DNA from: an uncultured Collinsella sp.
Lineage (GTDB): Bacteria > Actinomycetota > Coriobacteriia > Coriobacteriales > Coriobacteriaceae
Length of the DNA: 64,000 nucleotides
Assembly: GCA_900541065.1 (NCBI GenBank)
Contig: UQIE01000003.1
Coordinates: forward strand, 73,044-137,043
Direction: 5' to 3'
Position 1 is the stretch's first letter. Each line of letters begins with the position of its first letter. The notes beneath the pieces are model-generated. The model was not told where the DNA came from, did not search any database, and saw only the letters and a list, made by a program, of their open reading frames with translations. Of this stretch, positions 1 through 7,032 are shown in pieces. The translations under genes and the position numbers were made by a program.

Positions 1-103
1 AACGAGAACCGGGAACGCCGCACTGGGGGCACTTGAAGTCCTCGGGCAGCTGGTCGCCGTCGAACTCTTCCACATAACCGCAAACGGGGCAAACAAACTT
101 CAT
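1..103 (-). CDS. Rubredoxin-like protein, 5' part only (cut by window edge)
   Basis: Reading leftward from the ATG at 101-103, the 34 visible residues carry two CxxC knuckles, CPVCGYV near residues 5-11 and CPQCGVPGS near 25-33. Their spacing is that of a rubredoxin, which binds one iron through four cysteines and carries electrons in the cytoplasm. A purine-rich GAAAGGA lies upstream of the ATG. Only the N-terminal part is inside the window, so a free rubredoxin cannot be told from the N-terminal domain of a larger protein. Family assignment is from the motif; the partner is unknown. Confidence 0.75.
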   Translation of the reverse strand, partial: MKFVCPVCGYVEEFDGDQLPEDFKCPQCGVPGSR

Positions 104-262
104 GATTCGATCCTTTCGATCGATGGCGATTGTGCGCTCGTCCGGTCCCGTAAGGACCCTCTCCGGACGTGCGTCTTGACGAGTTCTATTATCCATAAAT
201 GCAACCAAATGTGAAGCCTATTAGGAATGATTTTTAATAAAACAATTTTGAGATGTGAAGAT

Positions 263-340
263 GTTGATTGATTAACGATTGGCAGGCCGTCTTTGACCGT
301 CGCTGAGTACAATCGGTCGAGCAAATGTTGACCAATCAAC
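263..340. promoter_or_regulatory. Two related palindromes upstream of the alcohol dehydrogenase gene
   Basis: GTTGATTGATTAAC at 263-276 and GTTGACCAATCAAC at 327-340 are near-perfect dyads of the same type, 50 bases apart, the second ending 20 bases before the ATG at 360. A TACAAT hexamer lies between them at 308-313. The arrangement suits operator sites for a repressor of the downstream dehydrogenase pair, but no well-spaced -35 box could be assigned. The rest of 104-359 shows nothing else recognisable. Confidence 0.35.
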
Positions 341-359
341 AAATGAGGGAGTTTCCTTT

Positions 360-1580
360 ATGCATCTAGCCCGTCGTGCCTGGTGCCGAACATATCAGAC
401 GGTTTTTCGCATTGCATTGCCGATCCTGCCCTATACCGAGCCGCACATTTTAGAGCATGCCGAGGATGTGCCCGCGGTGCTTCAAAAGCGCTCGATCCAG
501 AAGGTCCTTATCGTGACGGATCCCGGCATTGCACGTTTGGGACTCACGGCATCACTCGAGCGTGCGCTTACGGCTCAGGGGATTGGCGTTACGGTCTATG
601 CCGAAACGCGTGCGAATCCCACGGTCTCGAATGTGGAGGAGGCGGCGTCCCTGTATCGAGAGAGCGCCTGCCAGGCCATTATCGGCTTTGGCGGAGGATC
701 AGCCATGGACTGCGCCAAGGGCGTAGGCGCACGCATTGCGCAGCCAAACAAGCCCATCAACAAGATGCGCGGCCTGCTGCGGATTCATCGTTGCCTGCCG
801 CTGCTCATCGCCGTCCCCACCACGGCAGGCACGGGAAGCGAGGTCACACTTGCGGCGGTAGTTACCGATGACGAGACGCACTACAAGTACCCCATTAACG
901 ACTTTGTGCTTATTCCGCGCTTTGCGGTGCACGACCCCGAGTTTACGCGCGGTCTGCCCGCCTCCATTACGGGGCAGACGGGCATGGACGCCCTGACGCA
1001 TGCCGTCGAGGCCTTTATCGGGCGAAGCACCACGCCCTATACGCGCAAGATGGCACGACAGGCGGTGCAGCTCATCCACGACAATTTGCTCGAGGCCTAT
1101 GAGCATGGCGACGACATGCGTGCGCGTCGCAATATGCTTTCGGCGGCGTATAAGGCGGGAGTTGCCTTTACGCGCTCCTATGTTGGATACGTTCATGCCA
1201 TCGCGCACAGTCTAGGCGGCCGATACGGAATTCCGCACGGTTTGGCCAACGCGATCATCCTGCCGCACATGCTTCGCGCTTATGGTGACGCCGCCGCCCC
1301 CAAGCTTGCCGATCTTGCTCGCATGGCGGGCATTGCGCCGGCTACCGTGCAGGACAGTCTTGCGGCCGAGGCCTTTATCGATTGGGTCGACCGCATGAAC
1401 GAGGCCCTGGGAATCCCCAAATATGTCTCGGGTATTCGCCGCTCCGATATTCCGCAAATGGCGGCCCATGCCGATGCCGAGGCCAATCCCCTGTACCCCG
1501 TTCCACTTTTGATGGACCGCTCGGAGCTCGAGCATATGTACGAGGTCGTCGCGGGTGGTATGTTTGAGGACGAGAACTAG
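360..1580 (+). CDS. Iron-containing alcohol dehydrogenase
   Basis: A 406-residue member of the iron-dependent (group III) alcohol dehydrogenase family, which interconverts alcohols and aldehydes with NAD(P)H in the cytoplasm. The dinucleotide-binding GFGGGSAMDCAK motif is near residues 102-113. The metal-ligand regions DALTHAVEAF and GIPHGLANAI are both present. Length is normal for the family. The start follows GAGGGA by about nine bases. Nine bases after its stop begins an aldehyde dehydrogenase, so the two probably form an operon joining an aldehyde to both its alcohol and its acid. The substrate cannot be read from sequence. The paired dyads just upstream suggest a dedicated regulator encoded elsewhere. 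Confidence 0.9.
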   Translation: MHLARRAWCRTYQTVFRIALPILPYTEPHILEHAEDVPAVLQKRSIQKVLIVTDPGIARLGLTASLERALTAQGIGVTVYAETRANPTVSNVEEAASLYRESACQAIIGFGGGSAMDCAKGVGARIAQPNKPINKMRGLLRIHRCLPLLIAVPTTAGTGSEVTLAAVVTDDETHYKYPINDFVLIPRFAVHDPEFTRGLPASITGQTGMDALTHAVEAFIGRSTTPYTRKMARQAVQLIHDNLLEAYEHGDDMRARRNMLSAAYKAGVAFTRSYVGYVHAIAHSLGGRYGIPHGLANAIILPHMLRAYGDAAAPKLADLARMAGIAPATVQDSLAAEAFIDWVDRMNEALGIPKYVSGIRRSDIPQMAAHADAEANPLYPVPLLMDRSELEHMYEVVAGGMFEDEN

Positions 1581-1589
1581 GAGGGTGCC

Positions 1590-2969
1590 ATGAACACCGA
1601 GGAAATTGCGCGCATCGTCGGCGATCAGCGCGCCTACTTTAAGACGCACGCCACGTTTGATGTCGATGCTCGACGTCGCGCGCTCGTGAGTTTACGCGAT
1701 GCGGTGCGGGCCCACGAGGCCGATATCGCTCATGCGCTCAAGACCGATTTGGGAAAGTCGCATGACGAGGCCTATATGTGCGAGATTGGCACATCGCTTT
1801 CCGAGATTCGACATCAGATTGCGCATGTGGCCCGATGGAGTCGTCCGCGCCTGCGTCCGTGCGATCTCGCTAACGCCGTGAGCGTGTGCAAAACGCAAGC
1901 CGTGCCCTATGGCGTCACACTCATCATGGCTCCGTGGAACTACCCGTTTTTGCTAACACTCGAGCCGCTCGCCGGCGCCCTTGCCGCGGGCAATACCGTG
2001 GTCATCAAGCCGAGTGCCTATGCTCCGGCATCGAGCGCGGTGCTCAAGCAAATCTGTGAAGAGGCATTTGATCCGTGCCTGGTGACGGTTGTCGAGGGCG
2101 GGCGCGCCGAAAACGAAGCGCTGCTCGATGAGTGCTGGGACAAGATCTTCTTTACCGGTAGCGTTTCGGTCGGCAAGCTCGTTATGGAGCGCGCGAGCAA
2201 AAACCTCACGCCCGTGACGCTTGAGCTGGGCGGCAAGAGCCCCTGCATCGTGGATGCGACGGCAAATTTGAAGGTCGCGGCACGGCGTATCGCCTTTGGC
2301 AAATGGCTCAACGTGGGGCAGACCTGCGTGGCGCACGACTACCTGCTGGTCGATACGCGCGTGCACGACGAGCTGCTGGGCCTCATCAAGGAAGAGGTCC
2401 GCCGTATGTTTGGCGAGCATCCGCTCGATAACGAGGATTGCGGGCATATCGTCAATGCTAAGCATTTTGCGCGCGTGCGCGGGCTGATCGATCCCGATAA
2501 GGTCGTGCTGGGAGGCACGGCGCGCGAGTCATCGCTCAAGATTGAGCCGACGATTTTGGACGGCGTGACCCCCGATGACGCCGTGATGCAGGAGGAGATC
2601 TTCGGTCCCATCTTGCCGGTGCTGACGTTTGAGAGCCTAGACGAGGCCGAAGCGTTTATTACGGATCGTCCGACGCCGCTGGCCCTGTATATCTTTAGTC
2701 AGGATCGCGCAGTTCAGCAGCGCTTCGTGCGTTACGTGCCCTTTGGCGGTGGCTGTGTCAACGACACGATCATGCACTTGGCTACGAGCCATATGGGCTT
2801 TGGCGGCATGGGCGCGAGCGGTATGGGGCAGTACCATGGACGCGAGAGCTTCGATACGTTTAGCCACAAGAAGAGCATCGTGAACAAGGCAACGTGGCTG
2901 GACGTGCCATTCCGCTATGCTCCTTACGCAAGCTGGAAGCACAAGTTCGTGCGCATGTTTGTGCATTAG
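1590..2969 (+). CDS. Aldehyde dehydrogenase (class 3-like)
   Basis: The 459-residue product is an NAD(P)-dependent aldehyde dehydrogenase oxidising aldehydes to acids. It contains MAPWNYP, the FTGSVSVGK nucleotide loop, the general base in LELGGKSPC, the catalytic cysteine in GQTCVAHDY and the EEIFGPILPV motif, in family order. The short length with no N-terminal extension fits the class 3/YwdH-like branch. An RBS (AGGAGGG) overlaps the end of the upstream alcohol dehydrogenase gene, and the two are almost certainly co-transcribed. The range of aldehydes is unknown; fermentative or detoxifying roles are both possible. Confidence 0.92.
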   Translation: MNTEEIARIVGDQRAYFKTHATFDVDARRRALVSLRDAVRAHEADIAHALKTDLGKSHDEAYMCEIGTSLSEIRHQIAHVARWSRPRLRPCDLANAVSVCKTQAVPYGVTLIMAPWNYPFLLTLEPLAGALAAGNTVVIKPSAYAPASSAVLKQICEEAFDPCLVTVVEGGRAENEALLDECWDKIFFTGSVSVGKLVMERASKNLTPVTLELGGKSPCIVDATANLKVAARRIAFGKWLNVGQTCVAHDYLLVDTRVHDELLGLIKEEVRRMFGEHPLDNEDCGHIVNAKHFARVRGLIDPDKVVLGGTARESSLKIEPTILDGVTPDDAVMQEEIFGPILPVLTFESLDEAEAFITDRPTPLALYIFSQDRAVQQRFVRYVPFGGGCVNDTIMHLATSHMGFGGMGASGMGQYHGRESFDTFSHKKSIVNKATWLDVPFRYAPYASWKHKFVRMFVH

Positions 2970-3092
2970 AATCAGATGGCGTAGCGACAAACGGTCGAAA
3001 AGGCGCGGGTGGGGCGAATTTGTGTCCGCACGGGCCCGTAGACTTCTCAATAAGGTCAAACGCCGGGTATCCCGGCCGGTAGAGGAGCTGCT

Positions 3093-3419
3093 ATGTACGA
3101 GCCTTCACGTCTTCTTTTGTCATTTCATATCGCAGGATTTCAGTATGCCGACGGTGTCTTGGTCCTGGGCGATCTTAAAGCGGGCGATAAGCTGACGCTG
3201 TGTGCCGAACGTGATAATCCTCACGATCCCGAGGCGGTAGCGGTCTATTATGGCAAGACCAAGCTTGGCTATGTTCCGGGAAATGAGGTCGGCCCGCTGT
3301 CCTTGATGATGTATTACGGGCACGAGGACGTATTTGAGGCCCGTGTGCAACAGGTTGCCCCCGAGCGCAGCCCGTGGCATCAGGTGCGCGTTGGCCTCTA
3401 TGTGGTGGATGCTCGCTAA
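3093..3419 (+). CDS. HIRAN domain protein
   Basis: A 108-residue protein consisting almost only of a HIRAN domain: FHIAGFQYADG opens it, followed by a conserved DNPHDPEAVAVYY segment and the LGYVPGNEV stretch. HIRAN domains bind 3' ends of single-stranded DNA in fork-remodelling helicases and also occur as stand-alone bacterial proteins of unclear role. The start follows GAGGAG. A short perfect hairpin (GCCGGG-TA-TCCCGGC type, about 3061-3077) sits just upstream. A small charged protein follows 18 bases after the stop, so the pair may be co-expressed. No catalytic domain is attached, so a DNA-binding adaptor role is an inference. Confidence 0.8.
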   Translation: MYEPSRLLLSFHIAGFQYADGVLVLGDLKAGDKLTLCAERDNPHDPEAVAVYYGKTKLGYVPGNEVGPLSLMMYYGHEDVFEARVQQVAPERSPWHQVRVGLYVVDAR

Positions 3420-3437
3420 TCGGTAAGAGAGGCAGTC

Positions 3438-3617
3438 ATGTTTGATGACGATGACCTGTTCGATCTGACAGACGATCCGTTTGAGTGGGATATGCTACTC
3501 GATGACGATGAGTTGGAGCAGGACCGTAAGAAGCGGCAGGGCAAGAAGGCGCGGGATGACGCTTCGAAAAAGCAGGACAAGCGTCGCCGAGGTCTGTTCG
3601 GCGGGCTCTTTGGGTGA
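3438..3617 (+). CDS. Small bipolar charged protein (59 aa), unknown
   Basis: A 59-residue ORF. The first half is strongly acidic (MFDDDDLFDL, later DDDELEQD), the second half strongly basic (DRKKRQGKK, KKQDKRRRG), and it ends in a glycine/phenylalanine tail GLFGGLFG. Starting 18 bases after the HIRAN gene and preceded by AGAGAGGC, it looks translated as the second gene of that operon. I recognise no family. The charge layout suggests a nucleic-acid or protein-binding disordered peptide, but that is only inference. It is short enough to be missed by automatic annotation. Confidence 0.6.
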   Translation: MFDDDDLFDLTDDPFEWDMLLDDDELEQDRKKRQGKKARDDASKKQDKRRRGLFGGLFG

Positions 3618-3683
3618 CTGTCTCATCGCCGCGTCTGTATACTAAACAGGTCTTATACGCGTTGCGAAATGAGGGCAGAGACG

Positions 3684-4229
3684 ATGATGTGGTTTACCGC
3701 CGACCTGCACCTGGGCGATACGAATATCTTGCACGACATGGATCGACCGTTTGATTCGGTCGAGGAGATGAACCGCAAGGTCATCGATGCCATCAATGAG
3801 TGCGTGGCTGTGGACGACCGCCTCTATATCCTGGGAGACTTTACGTATCGTTTGCCCATGGCGGAGGCAGTGCGCCTGCGCGAGCGCATCGAATGCCAGA
3901 ACGTGACGCTCATCCGTGGTAACCATGATGGCGATTGGGGAGATCCGGACGCGCCGCACATTTGGGATGAGGTGTGCGATTATCTGGAGGTCGCCCCCGG
4001 TTACGCTAAGGGCCATCGCCTGGTAATGAGCCATTACCCCATGCTCAGCTGGAATGGCAAGGCGCGCGGCGCCATTATGCTTCATGGGCACATCCACAGC
4101 AGGGGAGACCGCACCAATGCGCGCAACCGCGATCGCGAGCGCCCTATCTTTCGCTACGACGTTGGCCTCGATGCCAACAACTACAAGCCCGTAAGCCGCG
4201 ACCAGATTCTCGGCTTCTTTGGACTATAG
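3684..4229 (+). CDS. Calcineurin-like metallophosphoesterase
   Basis: A compact single-domain phosphoesterase of about 181 residues with the full two-metal active-site set in order: TADLHLGD, LGDFTY, RGNHDGDW, MSHYPML and LHGHIHS. Family members hydrolyse phosphodiesters or nucleotides; no substrate is predictable here. The start at 3684 is chosen because GAGGG lies eight bases ahead of it; an in-frame ATG at 3669 would add five residues but lacks a site. The gene stands alone on the plus strand, followed directly by a hairpin repeat. Confidence 0.85.
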   Translation: MMWFTADLHLGDTNILHDMDRPFDSVEEMNRKVIDAINECVAVDDRLYILGDFTYRLPMAEAVRLRERIECQNVTLIRGNHDGDWGDPDAPHIWDEVCDYLEVAPGYAKGHRLVMSHYPMLSWNGKARGAIMLHGHIHSRGDRTNARNRDRERPIFRYDVGLDANNYKPVSRDQILGFFGL

Positions 4230-4236
4230 CCCTCAA

Positions 4237-4272
4237 ACCATCACAAAGGGGACAGGCACCTTTTGTGGTGGT
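4237..4272. repeat. Hairpin repeat with GGGGACAGGCACC core, copy 1
   Basis: Arms ACCATCACAAA and TTTTGTGGTGGT enclose the core AGGGGACAGGCACCT. A second copy lies at 5069-5101, and looser relatives are at 19177-19213 and 45963-45987. Elements with this core resemble dispersed palindromes moved by REP-associated tyrosine transposases in other bacteria; that link is inference, since no such transposase is in the window. Confidence 0.6.
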
Positions 4273-4294
4273 CCTTGCATAGATTGGAGTCGCT

Positions 4295-5059
4295 ATGAAG
4301 CAATTGCTCATTCGTGCCGACGATATCGGTTATTCGTATGCCGTTAACCTGGGGATTGCCCGCAGCATCAATGAGGGTCTGGTGCGCTCGGCGGGCTTGA
4401 TGCCCAATATGCCCGAGGCCGAGCGTGGCTGGTCGCTCGTGGTGGACGCCGGCATTGCGGTGGGCCAGCATACCAACGTGTGCCTGGGCAAGCCGTGTGC
4501 CGACCCGGAGCTCATTCCGAGTATGCTCAACGAGAGCGGTGAGTTCCATAGCAGCCGTACCTTCCGCGAGCATTTTAAGCGCGGCGAAGAACTGATCGAC
4601 TTTGATGAGGCCTGCATCGAGATCCGCGCGCAGCATGATCGCTTTGTAGAGATTGTGGGCCGCGAACCCGATTACTTTGAGGCCCATGCCGTCATGAGCA
4701 AAAACCTTAACCGAGCGATCTCGGCGGTTGCTCAGGAACTGGGCCTTAAGGAACAGAAGGCGAGCTTCGACCCCACGGCGGTTGTGCGATGCGGTGCCAC
4801 CGACCTGCGCATGGTGATGCACTCGATGGAGCCGGGCTACGAACCCAAGGATTCGATTATGCAGACGGTTCGCGAGATGGCGGACGGCGAGACGGTCGTC
4901 TTTGTGTGCCATCCGGGCTATCTCGATCGTTTTATCTTGGAGAACAGCTCGCTTACGACCGATCGCACCAAGGAAGTCGATGCGCTGATCGACCCCGAGC
5001 TTCGCGCTTGGCTTGAGTCTCAACCTGATCTTCGCCTGATCGACTACCGCGACCTGTAA
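4295..5059 (+). CDS. ChbG/HpnK (YdjC) family carbohydrate deacetylase
   Basis: A 254-residue protein of the YdjC/ChbG fold, which removes N-acetyl groups from chito-oligosaccharides or hopanoid and related sugars using one metal. The metal site is visible: RADDIGYS at the N-terminus, GQHTN near residue 62, FEAHAVMSKN near 128 and the CHPGYLDR motif near 208. Length is typical. It is a single gene bracketed on both sides by copies of the same hairpin repeat (4237-4272 and 5069-5101). Its likely role is use or modification of amino sugars such as host or wall glycans. Confidence 0.87.
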   Translation: MKQLLIRADDIGYSYAVNLGIARSINEGLVRSAGLMPNMPEAERGWSLVVDAGIAVGQHTNVCLGKPCADPELIPSMLNESGEFHSSRTFREHFKRGEELIDFDEACIEIRAQHDRFVEIVGREPDYFEAHAVMSKNLNRAISAVAQELGLKEQKASFDPTAVVRCGATDLRMVMHSMEPGYEPKDSIMQTVREMADGETVVFVCHPGYLDRFILENSSLTTDRTKEVDALIDPELRAWLESQPDLRLIDYRDL

Positions 5060-5068
5060 GGACCCAAG

Positions 5069-5101
5069 CCACCACAAAGGGGATAGGCACCCTCGCGGTG
5101 G
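5069..5101. repeat. Hairpin repeat with GGGGATAGGCACC core, copy 2
   Basis: CCACC...GGTGG arms enclose AAAGGGGATAGGCACCC, differing from copy 1 by one base in the core and by decayed inner arms. It lies ten bases past the deacetylase stop, in the same orientation as copy 1. The rest of the 140-base gap to the next gene shows only the RBS at its end. Confidence 0.55.
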
Positions 5102-5198
5102 ATCTGGCGCCGTTGCCATTATGGCTGCGGCGCCTTATTTGTCCGCGTGGCGCGGTAGAGTGTAGAAGGTTGAAATTTGCGTCCATCGAGGAGCTGCT

Positions 5199-6956
5199 AT
5201 GAACGAGATCAAGTGCCCGCATTGCGGCGAAGTTTTTAAGGTCGATGCGTCCGGTTATGCGGATATCGTCAAGCAGGTGCGCGATGCCGAGTTCTCGCGC
5301 GATCTTGATGAGCGTGTAAAGGCCGTCCAGCGTGAGGGGGAGCAGGCGTTGGAGCTTGAGCGCTCTCGTTCGACGGTCGCCCTGCAGGAGGTGGAGTCTC
5401 AGCGTAGCGCTCAACTTGCCGAGCAGAAAAACGCCGCGGCTCAGGAGCTGGCACAAGAGGTTGCCAAGCGTGATGCCGAGCTTGCCGAATTGCGTGCCAA
5501 GCTCGAGGGCGCTGCCGCAGAGCGCGAGAGTGCAAGCCAGCGCGCGGCGGTTGAGGCCCGTGCCGACGCTCAGAAAGAGAACGCCGAGCTCCAGCGCGAA
5601 ATCGACAACTTGCGTGCGCAGCTGGGGCGCAAGGATGATGAAGCCAAGCTTGCCGAGGCTTCGGCGCGCAATGCTGCTCAAAACGATTTAGCCGCACGTG
5701 ATGCCCAGATTGCCGAGCTGCAGGCCAGGCTTGCCGCGGCGGACAAGGCACGGGAGATGGCGCTTGCCGCTGCCGCGGCCGAGTCGCAGCGTGAGCTCGA
5801 TGCCGCTCACAACGAGGCCGAGCGCACGCTTGCTGACTATCAAGCGAAGGTGCAGGAGAAGTTTTCTGCCGCAAAGGCTCAGTCTGAGCAGGAGGCCGAG
5901 GGTCTGCGTGCGCAGCTGCGCGAGCAGGAGCTGATGGCAAAAATGAGCCTGTCTGAGGCGGTTGCCGCGGCGGAGCGAGAGCGCGATGAGGCGCGTGCCA
6001 AACTGACGAGCGAGCTGGCGGTGCGCGATTCGCGCGAAGAGCAGGCCAAGGCGGCACATGAGCTCGAGCTTGCGCAGGCCAAGCGCGCGAGCGATGACCT
6101 GATTCGCTACAAGGATGAAGAGATCGAGCGTCTTAAGGACATGAAGGTCCGCCTGTCCACCAAGATGGTGGGCGAGTCGCTCGAGCAGCACTGCGAGACC
6201 GAGTTTAACCGTTTGCGCATGACGGCATTTCCCAACGCGTACTTCGAGAAGGATAACGATGCGTCCGAGGGTACCAAGGGCGACTTTATCTTCCGCGAGT
6301 GCGACGCGAGCGGCAACGAGGTCATTTCGATTATGTTCGAGATGAAAAACGAGAACGACGAGACCGCGACCAAGCACAAGAACGAGGATTTCTTTAAGAA
6401 GCTCGACCACGATCGCCGCCAGAAAGGCTGTGAGTACGCGGTACTCTGCACGCTGCTCGAGCCCGAGAGCGAGCTTTACAACGCGGGAATCGTGGATGTG
6501 AGCTACCGCTACGAGAAGATGTACGTGATCCGCCCACAATTCTTCATTCCCATGATTACGCTGCTGCGCAACGCCGCCATGGGTTCACTGCGCTATAAGC
6601 AGGAGCTGGCGGAGTACAAGCAGCAGAATATTGACGTCACGAACTTCGAAGCCAAGATGGAGAAGTTCAAGGACGGCTTCTCGCGCAACTACAACCTGGC
6701 GAGCAAGCAGTTCGAGTCGGCGATCAAGGAGATCGATGCCGCCATTAAGCAGCTCGAGAAAACCAAGGACGACCTGCGTCGCAGTACCGAGAATCTGCGT
6801 CTGGCCCACAACAAGGCCGATGAGCTCACGATTCGCAAGCTCGCCTGGGGCAACAAGACCATGAAGACGGCGTTTGACGAGGCGCGTGAGGCCGCTCCGG
6901 ATGCAGGCGATGAGCCGGCGGAGGCCGATGCCTACGAGGTCGAGGATGCCGAGTAA
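5199..6956 (+). CDS. DUF2130 coiled-coil protein with PD-(D/E)xK-like site
   Basis: A 585-residue protein in three parts. Residues 1-15 hold a zinc-knuckle-like start (KCPHCGEVF). Residues 25-320 are an alanine/glutamate-rich coiled coil. From about 325 to 490 lies the DUF2130 domain, with GDFIF (Asp362) followed 19 residues later by FEMKNEN (Glu381-x-Lys383), the spacing expected of a PD-(D/E)xK nuclease-fold site. A second coiled coil and an acidic tail close it. Function is unproven; a structure-guided nuclease role is inference from the motif. It ends at a strong terminator shared with the convergent helicase gene, and it is a single-gene unit with a GAGGAG RBS. Confidence 0.85.
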   Translation: MNEIKCPHCGEVFKVDASGYADIVKQVRDAEFSRDLDERVKAVQREGEQALELERSRSTVALQEVESQRSAQLAEQKNAAAQELAQEVAKRDAELAELRAKLEGAAAERESASQRAAVEARADAQKENAELQREIDNLRAQLGRKDDEAKLAEASARNAAQNDLAARDAQIAELQARLAAADKAREMALAAAAAESQRELDAAHNEAERTLADYQAKVQEKFSAAKAQSEQEAEGLRAQLREQELMAKMSLSEAVAAAERERDEARAKLTSELAVRDSREEQAKAAHELELAQAKRASDDLIRYKDEEIERLKDMKVRLSTKMVGESLEQHCETEFNRLRMTAFPNAYFEKDNDASEGTKGDFIFRECDASGNEVISIMFEMKNENDETATKHKNEDFFKKLDHDRRQKGCEYAVLCTLLEPESELYNAGIVDVSYRYEKMYVIRPQFFIPMITLLRNAAMGSLRYKQELAEYKQQNIDVTNFEAKMEKFKDGFSRNYNLASKQFESAIKEIDAAIKQLEKTKDDLRRSTENLRLAHNKADELTIRKLAWGNKTMKTAFDEAREAAPDAGDEPAEADAYEVEDAE

Positions 6957-6978
6957 CGGGATAGAGCGTTTATGAGAA

Positions 6979-7019
6979 AGCGGGGCCGCTAGCGATGTTG
7001 CCAGCGGCCCCGCTTTTTT
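6979..7019. terminator. Bidirectional terminator
   Basis: AAGCGGGGCCGCT (from 6979) pairs with AGCGGCCCCGCTT (to 7015) and is followed by TTTTT. It lies between two convergent genes and can serve both. Confidence 0.9.
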
Positions 7020-7032
7020 CGCTTTGCAGGCC

